Part shown: piece after piece, positions 31,437 to 42,888 of the stretch
Layout: each line of letters starts with the position of its first letter
How positions within the stretch are numbered: the first letter of the stretch is position 1
Assembly: GCA_001931905.2 (NCBI GenBank)
Contig: MSJI02000849.1
Location: 45,748 to 109,747, forward strand
Origin: Cladosporium sp. IMV 00045
Lineage: Eukaryota > Ascomycota > Dothideomycetes > Cladosporiales > Cladosporiaceae
Length of the DNA stretch: 64,000 nucleotides
Direction of reading: 5' to 3'
Translations under genes and position numbers: made by a program
The notes under the pieces: generated by a model
Database searches by the model: none
Seen by the model: only the letters and a program-made list of their open reading frames with translations
Told to the model about the DNA's origin: nothing

Positions 31437-32453
31437 TCAGGCCGCCAGCACGAGACTTTCACCATTGCCCACCGGATGCCAGTTCGGACTTCCAAAATCA
31501 CGGTCTTCCTCCTTCGCCTCATCTTTCTCTCGCTGCAGCGCTTCTTCAAGCGTGATAGGATTCTGAGTCAAAATCCAAGACGTGAGGCCCTTCTCGATCT
31601 TCGCCTCATCATGCGTGCCGACCCAATGTCTAGCTTTCAGCATTCGCTGCAGTTTCAGCCCATTATGCGCCCCAAGATTCGCATCCATGTACCCTATCCA
31701 CGACAGGCCGACTTTGACGTTCAGCAAGCCGTGGATGAGGGCGACGATCCGCAAAGCCGGCTCTCTGGAAGTCAGGAATTCCATGTCTTCCGCGATGATG
31801 CCGTGCGGTGTGTAGATGACGGCCTCGGCCTCGTCCAGACCGGTGGAGTTGAAGGATACCACGATGCCTTTGTGGATTCCTTGTACGTCCTTGCGTTGGG
31901 TCAGGCAGCCGATTCCGAGCCACTTTGGCAGGAAAGGAAGTTGTGTTTCGCGCCAATCGCGCTGAAAAGGTGGCAGGAGCTTGATCGTCTCGAAGTGATC
32001 GTAGGCTTTCACGAGATGTTCTGCGTCTTCTCGTACGAGAATTGGTACTGACGGGTGCAGTTGGCGTAGAGTGTGTTCATTCACATGATCAGTTCCACGC
32101 AGAGCGCAGACGGCAACGTCGATGTAGCCAGTGGATGATTTCTCTGGAGACTGCATGCCGCGAAGAGAGCATGCTTGCGTCTCGATTTCCTGCGCGAACG
32201 CTTCGACTTCTGCCATGGTCTGGAAGGCGGCAGGAATGGTATGATCTTGCTCATGGAAAATGCGGAAGAACTCAATTTGAGGAGTCGTCAGCCATGCGTC
32301 TATGAGCACGTTGTAATACGGGCGTGCATGGCCATCGTTCCTTGGGACCTGGATGAGCCATGAAGTGTCTGCGTTCAGGTGGTGGATGAGCGGACGTTCA
32401 GCATCTGCTTTGGATTTGAGCACAGTGCTTGCATCGATCTTGCCTTCCGCCAT
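31437..32453 (-). CDS. Metallo-beta-lactamase-fold-like fungal protein, copy B
   Basis: The protein has 338 residues, the same length as copy A, with scattered substitutions (for example PEWLG to PKWLG, HGLLHVK to HGLLNVK). The altered metal-motif segment CALRGTDHVNEHTL is unchanged, so the missing first histidine predates the split of the copies and is not a sequencing error. Confidence 0.6.
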   Translation of the reverse strand: MAEGKIDASTVLKSKADAERPLIHHLNADTSWLIQVPRNDGHARPYYNVLIDAWLTTPQIEFFRIFHEQDHTIPAAFQTMAEVEAFAQEIETQACSLRGMQSPEKSSTGYIDVAVCALRGTDHVNEHTLRQLHPSVPILVREDAEHLVKAYDHFETIKLLPPFQRDWRETQLPFLPKWLGIGCLTQRKDVQGIHKGIVVSFNSTGLDEAEAVIYTPHGIIAEDMEFLTSREPALRIVALIHGLLNVKVGLSWIGYMDANLGAHNGLKLQRMLKARHWVGTHDEAKIEKGLTSWILTQNPITLEEALQREKDEAKEEDRDFGSPNWHPVGNGESLVLAA

Positions 32454-33580
32454 TATGATTGCTGTTTGTATTGCTCCAAGTGACGAGGATAGAGAACTAT
32501 CACGTTCTACGGCGGAGGGGCTGCGTTGCTATCGAGCTTGACCCATCCATGATCCTTCGACTGCTGCGGCTGACACACAGATGACCTGAGAGCTCGTCTG
32601 GCGGCTTGTGCTTACGAGGTGAGGTGTTGGAGGATCAGCACACCATTTTCTTTTTAGCAAAATGATACACAGGGGTGACTACTAGTCTCCTAGTATGCAG
32701 TAATGCCTCATTCAAACATCGTCGACCTTGAGATCGTCACCACATTTGATCTGCAGATAATCGACAGCCGCTAGAAAGGCAAATACCGACATCACCCGTC
32801 TTCCGATGCCAAGCTCACGTGATCAGGCGATGCCTATAACGTCATCTGCTATTGATGTTTGGTGATCGCCAAGCTAGAAGGAAGATCGTGAGAGCCGTCT
32901 GTGCCGTTACGTCCGTCCAACGCGCGGACAACCATCAGCCTTGCGATTGTGGATCCTAGGCCAAGTCCCCGGATGGTCTTGTCTCGAAACAACAACTCTG
33001 GGCTGTTAGTTCGAGAGGAGCGCATGGAGGGCGGAGCAGAGGCGACGCAATGCGGCTTGCAGACGGGACGCGAAAAAAGTCTTGATCCGCCTTGACGGCG
33101 TTTGACGACCCAAAACAACAAAGTCAACATGTGATATCGAACCTTCTGGCCTCCGTAGACTGGTGGCGACGGGACACTGGCGTGACTGCCGGTAGACAAA
33201 TGCTTCGAGCGCGCTCTTGGACCACGCCTGGACGTTCAACCAGGATCTATGATCGCCCGCAAGAAAAACAACCGTCGGCAAGGCCGCCGGGGCAACGCCT
33301 CTTGCACGGTGGACAAGGCGGAGAATCGTAGCCAAGGCAGACGACTCGCCGGACTCGAGGGTCTGACTACATCACTAATATGGGTCTCTTAGCACGGGCT
33401 TCCGTCCATGTTGCCTCGATCCTAGAGCATCTGCGTGTGTATAAGAAACACATGCATTCTGTCTGGCCGACCTGATCTCCTCTTTTTCCCAGACCATCAT
33501 TGCACATCCTCATCTATCGCTTTTTATCACAGTCACTTCAACCTAAACTCCAAAAAACCAACAAACCTTAGTCAATCAAC
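32454..33580. other. Divergent intergenic region, MBL-like / GPI protein, copy B
   Basis: About 1.13 kb, shorter than copy A chiefly because the A+T-rich segment of copy A is absent. The 32840-33440 part is strongly conserved with 4370-4960 of copy A. No gene recognised. Confidence 0.5.
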
Positions 33581-34306
33581 ATGCGTTCCTCCATCTTCGT
33601 CGCTGCTGCCGCTGCCGGCTACGTCTCCGCCCAGGACACGAGCTCTATCGTCGACGCCGCCACCTCTATCATCAGCTCTGCTGCCGATGGTGCTGAGCCC
33701 ACCGGCTCGGCCGCCGCCGCAGTCAGCTCATGGGCCCTGGACAACCCCAGCCAGGCTTCTCAGTTCATCGCTTCTTACGCCTCTGAGAGCCCGGAAGCCG
33801 CCTCTTCCTACCTCCAGGAGTTCTATTCCACTGCCGACCCCACGGCCTCTTCCCAGGTCGCCTCCGCCGCAAGCGGTTTCTTCGGCCCCGTCACCGCCGC
33901 CGGCACTGGCTCTGGTCCAATGGCCACTGCTGGCAACGGCACTGCTATCCCTGGCGTTTCTTCCGCCGCTCAGAACGCCAGCTCCGTCGCTGAGTCTAGC
34001 TACCTGAGCTCTCTTTCCGCCGCTGGCAGCACCGTAAGTCAACTTTGATTTCTGTTTATCGAGAAACATGCACTAACATCATGCCAGATCGACGCCGCCG
34101 CTAGCTCTTCCGCCGAGGCAGCCGGCTCCTCTGCAGCCGGTGAGGCTTCCACCACCGCAGCTGGTGCCGGTGGCTCTCAGGAGACCGGCAACTCCGACTC
34201 TGCTTCCTCTTCCGAGACTGAGTCTGGCGACTCCGGCGCTGCCGTCCAGACTGCTGGCCCCATCCTCCTCGGCGCCGCTGGTCTTGCCTTCGCCGCTCTC
34301 TTGTAG
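33581..34306 (+). CDS. Secreted Ser/Ala-rich GPI-anchored surface protein, copy B
   Basis: Exons 33581-34033 and 34088-34306 encode 223 residues. Signal peptide (MRSSIFVAAAAAGYVSAQ), Ser/Ala-rich body and GPI tail (TAGPILLGAAGLAFAALL) are all present. The first 100 residues and the second half of exon 2 have diverged more from copy A than any other protein in the block, including small length changes, while the middle segment GFFGPVTAAGTGSGPMATAG is identical. This is usual for surface proteins with relaxed constraint. Confidence 0.8.
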
Positions 34307-35103
34307 AGTGTTGCACCCTTGTAACTGAAGACGGCATGGACCACATGTCGACGTCCTCAACGAACTAAATTGTGGCTCGTGGCAAAAAAGTCCGGCTACA
34401 CACGAAAATGTGCTGTCCCAAAGTGCTTGGGTCAGCGATGCGGTCACGTAATATATCTTTTTTTTTCAATGTACGCTTAATACATTACTGCTGCTTTGGC
34501 GGCGATATCAATAAAATGCCTTTCGTCTCTCTCAGCTTTGCTACCTTATCATGTACTGTCTGTCTTAGATGTCTTTTTCCTCGAAACAGTGTTGCTTCTG
34601 ATAGACTGTTGTGTTGTATTTGGTGATTTTATATAAAAGTGATGTGTATACAAACATGATTCGAGGTTCGAGTAGACGTAGGTGCTACCAAGGTAACGCG
34701 GAAGTCTATTCATGGGCTTCCACTTACATGTATCCATCGTTCTGTTCATTAGAACGTACCATTACCAAGATCAATTGTCGCAGGACGATTGCAAAACATA
34801 TTGATGGCATGAAACGATTCTAGTAGACTCTCGAGGAATGTTGCGACCAGGCCTTCTGCAAACACATTGATTGTCTCGACATTTGACGTTTGCCAAATAT
34901 CTCCTAGTAGCGAAGTACGCATAGCCCTATCGCTCATACTCGAAGCTTGCTTAGCCCGCCCAGAAAGGTAAGCGCGGCCTTCTAGAAGAGATTGGTAGAC
35001 GACTTTGCTCCCCCTACTCCCGCCCTAAGTACATGTACTGCGTACCTCACTCACCGAATACACCACTAATAAACCAATAACCACATTACATCATAAGCCG
35101 TGT
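34307..35103. other. Spacer between GPI protein and AT-hook protein genes, copy B
   Basis: Aligns with 5836-6598 of copy A. A+T-rich 3' flank and a nearly unchanged block just upstream of the AT-hook gene. No gene recognised. Confidence 0.45.
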
Positions 35104-36720
35104 ATGCGGTCATCCCATGCCCATATGCAGACGACGATGCAGGGCATACTGAAACCAAAACCAAGAATCGAACGCGATGACTACTCCCAAATCACCGACT
35201 TAGGACCAAATTCAGCCTACAATGGCAGTATGCAATACCACCAACAGCCGCAACAGCAGCAGCAGCAGCAACAACACTCGCAAACCCATTCTTGGCCTGG
35301 TGTAGTCCAGTCGTCGCCCTACTATCCCAATGCCGCACCGTACGCGACTCCCTCTCAACAACCCTATGCGACACCTTTGCAATCCTCGAGCGCGTCACAA
35401 CAGAGTCCATACAGCGGCTACAACTTGAGCAACAACACATACAGCTACCCTACCCAATCTCCCACGACAGCTGTGCAATACCAGAATGCTGGACTGGACG
35501 AGGAAGAGGAGCCCGATAACCCTTCAGCGGAAAGGACGGCCGAGGTAGAAGATGTACAGCCACACGAGGCATACGTGAAGGACCTGGACGAGCTTTGCGC
35601 CGCGCTGCAAGCGCACATTGACGCCAACCATGTGGACGGCGTGAGCCAGCTGGCGAAGGCGGAGATCTCGCTGCATCAGGATGCTTTGGTGCCTCTTTTG
35701 CGGCCGGCCATTGGGCCTTATGCGAATGGTGGAGCGCAAGATTTGCCGGAGGACTTCAAGAAGAACTTTCCAGAGGACAGTGATTTGGGTGAGAAGGCTG
35801 CTCAGGAGGGTGCAGGTGATTCGCAATCGCAGGATCAGTCTCAGCATGTCGCGGGGAACGGATCACAGGAAGCTACGCAGGAGCCAGATCAAAATACGCA
35901 ACAGAACCGGCCGCAGCAAGACGATGACAAAACGGCATCCCAATCAGAGGGCACGAATACCCAACCCCAAAAGAAGCCCGCGAAACCCCCCGGCAGCACA
36001 CGAGACGAAACCCCCCTCAAAAACTGCCCCCAAGCCACCGTCCACAACGTCCTCAACATCACCGACGGCGCCATCCGCGCGATCGTCCAACGCGCCGCCT
36101 CTCGCGGCATCGTGCAACGCATAACCCAACTCGACGGCTTCAAGTACATGTTCAACAACTACTGGACATCGCACAACGACAACGACGGCATGCGTTTCTC
36201 CTACATCTGCCGCGACAGCCTGCAGAACAAAGACCGCGCGGCCCACGTTCCCGCCCGCGCCTCCACCAACCCGCCCGTGCACGCCCGCCCCATGCTGCGC
36301 AAGGGCAAGCACGCCTGGGACTGCCGGGGCACGGTGTGCATCAAGTTCTCCTCCGTCGTCGGCCACATCTTCATCCAGTACAAACACGCCGCCATCCACC
36401 CGACGCACGCGTCGCGCAAGCGCACGCCGCGCGCTTCGCAGCAGAGGAAGAAACCGCCCGGCCGCCCGCGCGGTTCGACGAATGGCGGCAAGAGGAAGCG
36501 CGACGACGAGCAGCGCGGCTACGCGCATTTGGAGCCGCAGGGCGCTTCGGTGCCGGCGCCGCTGATGCAGCCGAGTGGGTATACGCTGCAGACCATGCAG
36601 CCTGCGCAGAGGGAGCCGAGTTTGTTCGAGCTGCTGCAGCAGAGTGCCGTGGAGACTGCGGCGAGTAATGCGGGCGGGCAGTTGGGGAGCTCGAGTAGTC
36701 CCTGGTGGGCGAATTCTTGA
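35104..36720 (+). CDS. AT-hook protein with a Cys/His-rich core, copy B
   Basis: The protein has 538 residues, five more than copy A, chiefly from a longer glutamine run (eight Gln after QQP against four) plus an extra acidic residue. The Cys/His core and AT-hook are essentially identical to copy A; the linker at about 220-290 carries most substitutions. In-frame alternative start at 35137. Confidence 0.6.
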   Translation: MRSSHAHMQTTMQGILKPKPRIERDDYSQITDLGPNSAYNGSMQYHQQPQQQQQQQQHSQTHSWPGVVQSSPYYPNAAPYATPSQQPYATPLQSSSASQQSPYSGYNLSNNTYSYPTQSPTTAVQYQNAGLDEEEEPDNPSAERTAEVEDVQPHEAYVKDLDELCAALQAHIDANHVDGVSQLAKAEISLHQDALVPLLRPAIGPYANGGAQDLPEDFKKNFPEDSDLGEKAAQEGAGDSQSQDQSQHVAGNGSQEATQEPDQNTQQNRPQQDDDKTASQSEGTNTQPQKKPAKPPGSTRDETPLKNCPQATVHNVLNITDGAIRAIVQRAASRGIVQRITQLDGFKYMFNNYWTSHNDNDGMRFSYICRDSLQNKDRAAHVPARASTNPPVHARPMLRKGKHAWDCRGTVCIKFSSVVGHIFIQYKHAAIHPTHASRKRTPRASQQRKKPPGRPRGSTNGGKRKRDDEQRGYAHLEPQGASVPAPLMQPSGYTLQTMQPAQREPSLFELLQQSAVETAASNAGGQLGSSSSPWWANS

Positions 36721-37364
36721 GGTGGATTAAGAGGTGGTGTTGGATGCCGATTTGTGGTGCCTGTGGCTTGAGGTGGTCGTGTGGCCATGGATCGCACGTG
36801 CTCATCACTAACAATGCGCTTGGAAGAGCCTGCGAATTGGGGCCAGGATGACTTTCAAACCGCCTTTGGCCCGCGTCGAGACTTGAAGGGCGAAGAGGAT
36901 ACGCTCGCATCGCCCAGTCTCTTCTTGACACGCCCTCAGGGGGGTGATGGGTCAGGCGAAGTCATCTTCACCCTTGAAAATGGTGGACCAGAACGCCAGT
37001 GAATACCCGTCTTTCATAAGAAGGAAAGGGGGGAACCGAACTTGTAGATCTAATGAGACATGTATATATACTCCAAAAGGGGGGGCCCGCGTCAAACAGC
37101 AGCGAGTCTCCCAAGGATGCCTTACAAGAGAAGTAAGTGATTGATTGATTGAATTACAACCGTTCAATTCGTCAGGCAATACATGTGTATGTTAGATAGA
37201 TGAAAAATGTCAAAAAATGCGCAAGAAACCAAACAAAAAAAACAATGCCCCTCCGGCCCAAACAAAAAGCCATAATGCGGCATGCACAAAAACGCGCTTC
37301 GCTTCCCAAAGAAATCTCTATCTCATCTCATCTCATCTCAGTCATTCCCATCCTCACTTTTCCC
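36721..37364. other. Convergent 3' spacer, AT-hook / ArfGAP, copy B
   Basis: About 640 bases of 3' flank, alignable with copy A with many small indels and some TCTCA repeats near 37320-37340. Nothing recognised. Confidence 0.45.
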
Positions 37365-38674
37365 TCACCAATCTCCCCACCCACCATCGTCATCCTTCTT
37401 CGCCGCAGGCCCACTGTTGCTCGAGGAAGAATTCTTCATGGCGCTCGTGCCGACATTTCTAGGCTTCTGCTGCTGAGCCGTCTTCGCCTCCCCCGCGGCC
37501 GCGAAATCGTCCCAGAAATCCTTCTTCTCCTTCGGAGGCCCGCTGGGATCCGCGCCAAACGAGTCCCAGAAATCCTTCTTCTCCGGCGCCACGCCCCTGC
37601 TGCCACTTGTCGCCGCACCGCCACTGCTACCGCCAGATGCGTGCTCCGGGTCGACGAAGCGGTTGAATTGGTCGTTGAGCCCGCGCGAAGTGTGCTGCAG
37701 ACCCGAACCGAGGTTGGTGCCGAACTGCCTGGCCTGCGAAGCGAAGTCGCCGCTGTTGAGGTTCGCCATGCCGGGCTGGATGTAGGCTTTGTTGACGCTG
37801 GCGGCTTGCTTGGCGAAACTACTGCCCAGCCAGCCGAAGCCTTTCGTCAGGGCGGCGACGGGGTCTTTTTGGAAATCGTCGGTGGTGGGGACGCCGAATT
37901 CGTCGGACTGTGAGGAGGATGCGTTGGGGGCGGGCGACGAGCCGAATCCGGAGTATTTCCCTCCCTGCGAGGGCGCGAGGCCTTCGGGTCGCGAGGCGTT
38001 TTCGGCGCCTTTGGAAGCGAAATAGGCTTCGTTCTTTGATTTCTGAGATTCAGGCCCGAAGCCTTGCGGTGTGTTCCTCCCTGATCCGCCAGCGGAGGGG
38101 GTGGGGATCTCGCCCACGGCGGCTTTTTTGGCCGGGGCCTCTTTCTTCGTCGCGCCGGGCACGTATTCCCTCTCCTCGACTTTGCAGGTCAGGCGTTCCT
38201 TCCACTCCTCGCCGGCTTCGCTGTCGTAGCGCTCGGCGATTGTGCAGTTTTCGAATTCCCGCGCCAGGGTGCGGTTGGAGGCGTGCGCGTCGAAGAAGGC
38301 CTTGTAGGGCGCGTTGCCGCCGAGTTCCATGCGCTTGACTTCGGCGAGCTTGAAGGCGTCCATGGTCACGCTGCGCACGAAGGAGATGTGCACGCCTAGG
38401 CTGCGGTGGATGCCGCTGCAGGCGAGGCAGAAGAAGATGCCGAGTTTGGGGGAGGCCTGGAATTGGCGGTGTTGTCAGTCATTTTGAGGGTCTTGTATGC
38501 TTTGGTGGAGACATGACTGTTTTGATATTCGAAAGTGAATAACTTCCTTCAATCCAGACATACCCATTGTGGACTGGGAGCACCGCAGTCGATGCAGCGG
38601 TTGTTCTCGTTGGTTTTGGCGATTTCGCCCAGCTTTGACCGGGTCTCCGGGTCGACCTCCCACATTTTACTCAT
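37365..38674 (-). CDS. ArfGAP of the Gcs1 type, copy B
   Basis: Exons 38674-38564 and 38456-37365 encode 400 residues. Exon 1 (37 codons) gives the same protein as copy A, and the zinc finger is again split by the intron. Small in-frame insertions of Ser/Gly/Asn in the low-complexity C-terminal half explain the four extra residues. The GWGDW end is kept. Confidence 0.9.
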
Positions 38675-39261
38675 TTTGGCTAAGGGTTGGAAGTGTCGTT
38701 GGGTATAGAGATCGAATAAGGAGTGTACAAGTTGTTGAAGAGGGATGAAATGGCAATGATGGGTATGGGAGTCGTTGGATGTGGAGACGCGGAGGAGGAG
38801 CAAGGCCAGTTCTGGGCTCTACTGACAGGGTGGAGATTGATGATTGTGCTGGTTGTTGTTGTGTGATGTTGAATTATCTAGCATTTGATATGGTCTCTTG
38901 CTCAGACGATGGGACCACTGTCAACTCCAGCCCCTGCGAGCTGTTTATTCATGCAACAGGTGATTAATGCTGGATTACATGTATTGGTTGATTACATGTA
39001 TTGTGCGCGCATGCTCCCGCCGCCCGTCTCGCGTCCCTGCAGATCAGCCCGAAGTGTCAATCGACGTCATTTTCTGCCCGCTGCAAAACAGAGAAAGCTT
39101 GAGCCAGTCGGCGCAAGTCAGGTCAAGTCAATCCACGAACATCTTCATTCTCCATTCCTTTCACCCTTGCCTCTCAATTGGCTTCTCCCTTCCTTCGGCA
39201 TACATCCCTTGGTACATCTCTACACCAACGCATCCCTACTGGAGAACATCACCTACCAGCC
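38675..39261. other. Divergent promoter region, ArfGAP / Acinus-like, copy B
   Basis: About 590 bases. Ends next to both starts are conserved with copy A; the middle at 38840-38960 is different sequence. No gene recognised. Confidence 0.5.
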
Positions 39262-40803
39262 ATGACCGACTACAACAGCTTCAAAGCTGCCGAACTGAAG
39301 GAACTGCTGAAAGAGCGCGGCATCTCAAGCACTGGCCTTACTCGCAAACAACAATACATTGAGGCTCTGCAAGAGGATGACGTGAAGCCGGCTACTGAGG
39401 AGGACAGTGAAAATGCAGTCGCGCAGGAGGATAATGTAGAGCCCATTGCGCAAGAAGAAGCCGACAAGCAGCCAGCCGCGCAAGCAGACGATGAGACTCC
39501 AATTGCGCAGGACAACACAGAGGAGAATCCTGCACAGGAGAACGGTGCTGAGAAGAATGACGAGCCACCACAAATATCAGACGACCAATCCGACAATCGC
39601 AAGCGAAAGCGCCGTAGCCCTACGCCGCCTGTCACCGAGGATTCAGTGCAGAAAAAGCTCAAGGCGGCCGATGGTGATGAAGTCGCAAAGTTGCCAGAGG
39701 ACTTCAAGGATGATGCGCCGGCGCCAATTGAGGGTGAGGCAGAGCAGACCGTTCAGCCAACCATGGTCAGCGACGATGTGATGGACGTCAGCGGAGAGCA
39801 ACAAGTGAAGGAGGAAGACATTCAAAGAGCCGCCGACAGCGCTGAGAAGCAGGAAGAGACGTCAACAGAACCAATGGCAGTAGACCCAACCGGACCTGCA
39901 GACATTGACGACTCCGGACCACCTTCAACCCACCCTCCGACTCCAGCCCTCTACATCCGCAACCTCCTCCGCCCCCTGCAAATCCCTCCTTTCCAAGACC
40001 ACCTCCTCCAACTAGCAACCCCTTCCTCCGAATCCATAGACGACTCCCTCATCACCACCATCCACCTCGACGCCTTCAAAACACACGCCTTCGTCATCTT
40101 CACCTCCACAACCGCCGCCTCGCGCGCCCGCGCCGGCCTGCACGACCGCGTCTGGCCCGAAGAAACGCAACGCAAAGCCCTCTGGGTCGACTACGTTCCT
40201 CCGTCGAAAGCGCACGAGTGGATAACGACAGAGCAGCAAGCCGGTAAGACCAAACGCTTCGAAGTCGTCTACTCCAGCCCCTCCGCCGACAACAACAACA
40301 ACGAGGACCACCCCATCGCCACCCTCGAAGAAATCCCCCAACACCCACCCACCGCCCCGTCCACCACCTCAGTCCCGGGTCCAGGCATGCCCAACGCCCC
40401 CACCGGCCCACGCAGCGACCGCCCCACCCCCCACCAACAAAGCCAACCCCAAAATCTCACCGCCCACCCACCCCGCGCACCCCTCCACCCCACCACCTCC
40501 CTCGCCCACTTCCCCAGCACCACCGCGCTCCCCAAACTCTTCTACCAGCCCGTCTCGGCGGAGCTCGTGGACAAGCGCCTCGACGAACTGGACCGCGAAA
40601 CCAGCCGCGACTGGGACAACGGGCGGCAGAAACCTTTCGGCTCCGCGCTCGATCAGCTGCGCAGGTATACGTTTGAGGATGGCGATGTGGTTGTTGATGG
40701 GGGTGTGGATTTTGGTGGGTTTGGACGGGATAGGGGGGCGGGTGGAGGTGGACATGGTGGACATGGGGGTGGGGGGAGGAGGAGGAGGGGCGGGAGGAGG
40801 TGA
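39262..40803 (+). CDS. Acinus-like SAP and RRM protein, copy B
   Basis: The protein has 513 residues, starting at MTDYNSFKAAELKE; an upstream in-frame ATG at 39178 lies in the leader. SAP domain, RRM core and the PKLFYQPVSAELVDKRLDEL motif are unchanged. Extra residues are in linkers, including an Asn run (DNNNNEDHP) absent from copy A and a slightly longer Gly/His tail. Confidence 0.75.
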   Translation: MTDYNSFKAAELKELLKERGISSTGLTRKQQYIEALQEDDVKPATEEDSENAVAQEDNVEPIAQEEADKQPAAQADDETPIAQDNTEENPAQENGAEKNDEPPQISDDQSDNRKRKRRSPTPPVTEDSVQKKLKAADGDEVAKLPEDFKDDAPAPIEGEAEQTVQPTMVSDDVMDVSGEQQVKEEDIQRAADSAEKQEETSTEPMAVDPTGPADIDDSGPPSTHPPTPALYIRNLLRPLQIPPFQDHLLQLATPSSESIDDSLITTIHLDAFKTHAFVIFTSTTAASRARAGLHDRVWPEETQRKALWVDYVPPSKAHEWITTEQQAGKTKRFEVVYSSPSADNNNNEDHPIATLEEIPQHPPTAPSTTSVPGPGMPNAPTGPRSDRPTPHQQSQPQNLTAHPPRAPLHPTTSLAHFPSTTALPKLFYQPVSAELVDKRLDELDRETSRDWDNGRQKPFGSALDQLRRYTFEDGDVVVDGGVDFGGFGRDRGAGGGGHGGHGGGGRRRRGGRR

Positions 40804-41574
40804 TGATGATGATGATTGAGGTAAGAGATTTTTCGTTGTTTCCTTTTTTTTTGGATCACGGGAGGCTGGGAGAAGGAAGGAAGGAAGGTTGGTTGAAACG
40901 AGTGATTGGACAAGAGGAAAAAGGATGGAAGGATGGAAGGATTGAGCAGAGCAGAGCATAGGAGCGGAACGAGCATTGCCTCTGAATCAAGGCTTCTCAG
41001 TGGTGATGGCATTTTTGGGTAGGCCATGTCTGATGGTACTAGCATCTTGAGAATAGAGATGCTCTGTCTCTGAAACGAGTTTCTCGATGGGGATACGTGC
41101 TTCCGCATGGACTGGGCGTGATAGTATTTGCATGGTGAAAACGGAGATACTCCGTCTCTGAAAAAGTATTCTCCGACGAGGATACGTATCTTTGCATAGA
41201 CTGGGCGTTGATGGTACTCGCACCGTTGGACACCTTTGATAATGAATTCTCATCGGTTTTCCTTCCCTCTGATACTTTCGTTCTGAGATCTCGAACCTGT
41301 TGATGCACATGGACTTTTTCTTTAGTATTTTTTTTTCCTCGGAAGGGGCCCAAATTAAGGCTTGCCTTCTTCCTTCTGTGGCTGAATGACACAACCACAT
41401 TGCATGCCTGCCTGCCTGCCTTCTCGCTTGATATATGGCAAAAAGTCAGGATTCAGACATGCACACGCACACACAGCTTCTCATCTCCAATAAATTCCAC
41501 TCACTATCATCATCCGCTCGCTCAATTCCAAACAAACTCCTCCCTCGCAATCTCACTGACGCACACACTAACAC
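40804..41574. other. Convergent spacer with shorter minisatellite, copy B
   Basis: About 770 bases, 300 fewer than in copy A because three minisatellite units and the CT run are missing. It also holds a GATGATGATGATGATTG run right at the Acinus-like stop. Confidence 0.6.
40991..41255. repeat. Minisatellite, three units, copy B
   Basis: Units start near 40991, 41080 and 41169 and correspond by sequence to unit 1 and to the GACTGGGCG-type units of copy A. Same internal inverted repeat (GGAGATACTCCGTCTCTGA). Confidence 0.7.
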
Positions 41575-42888
41575 TCACGACCTCCTCGCCCGACTCCCCC
41601 TCTTCCAAACCTCGACAAACCTCGCCTTCTCCCTCACCCCCAACCCAACCCTCTTGACCCTCCCCAACCTCGCCAAAGAATCCGCCACCATGTCCAGAAC
41701 CTTCCTCTCCGGCTCCAGCAAACCATCCTCATCAACGCTCCCACCCCTAACACTCTCGCCGCCATTCAGCGTGTCGAAGTAATTAGCTTCGTAACCCCCA
41801 CCAGCAGCTCCCGCGGTCCTCTTAGAGCCGTTCGTGCCGCGCTGCTCGGCCACGGCGTCGGCGGGCGGGTTGCGCACCACGGCGCCGATGCGCGTGCGGA
41901 TGCAGTGCGTGTTGCTGCTCAGCAGGGTCCAGACGAAGTGCAGCGCGGGCAGCAGGCCGGGGAGGGGCGTGACGATGTCGGCGGGCGTGTAGCGGAGGGA
42001 GACGGGGTAGATTTTCGTGCGGGGCGAGGCGGAGAGAAGGGCTGGTGTTAGGGCTAGGATGGCGCGGCCGTTGGAGGGCGTGGCTTCGGGGAAGACGACG
42101 GTGATGCGCGAGGGATTGCGGGACGTGATGGATGTTAGGGTCGTGAGGTGAGCGGCTTCTTTGGTTCCTGGGGCGGGGAGATGGGTGGGTGGCGCGCTGA
42201 GGCTGGAGAGGATGGCGGTGGAGAGGGAGATGGGGAGGACGAGTTTGCTGCCGGGGTAGGATTGCGTGAAGATCGGGTCGAGGATTGTGGCGAGGTAGAG
42301 GATGTCGAGGGGCGAGGTATGCGAGGCTGCTACGATGGAGCCGGCGCTGGGCATATGCGTGGTGGCGGCTTTGCCTAGGGATCTGGGATGGGAGGTGTTA
42401 GTGAGTGCATACATGTGCATGTAGGGATTTTCTGTCTTTTGCTGCTTCCATCATTGACTTACCCCCTTCGCACGCCGTCGACTTGCAGGTCAACCCACCA
42501 AATGCCAGGAATGCCGATGATACACCATAGATTCGCTTTGCGCAGGAGAGTTCCAGGAGGAGTCCATTGGATGAAGGCGAACCAGATGAAGCCAGCGAAC
42601 AGGAGGAATGGGATGCGCAGGAAAAAGACAAACTGGGTCGTATGTCAGTGTGAGAGGCCTGGCTTGTGGTATATACATTCTTGGGAAATACTTCAAACAT
42701 ACCAGCCGCCACGGGAAAAGCAATGGAGTACTCCCACCGACGGAGACGGGGAAGAAAGGCGCAATGCCGGAGCCTGCAAGTGACAAAAATAAAATCAGCG
42801 AAAGCTGTCGAATGCGGCGACATGGATGATTACAAGTCTGTGGATCTTTTTTCTAACCTTTATCGCGATACTGCCCGTATTTCTCCAT
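41575..42888 (-). CDS. Loa1/Vps66-type lysophospholipid acyltransferase, copy B
   Basis: Exons 42888-42858, 42773-42703, 42632-42463 and 42382-41575 have the same lengths as in copy A, giving 359 residues. SHTSPLD and VVFPEATPSNGRAIL are unchanged. Intron 2 and 3 sequences differ, exons hardly do. Confidence 0.8.
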
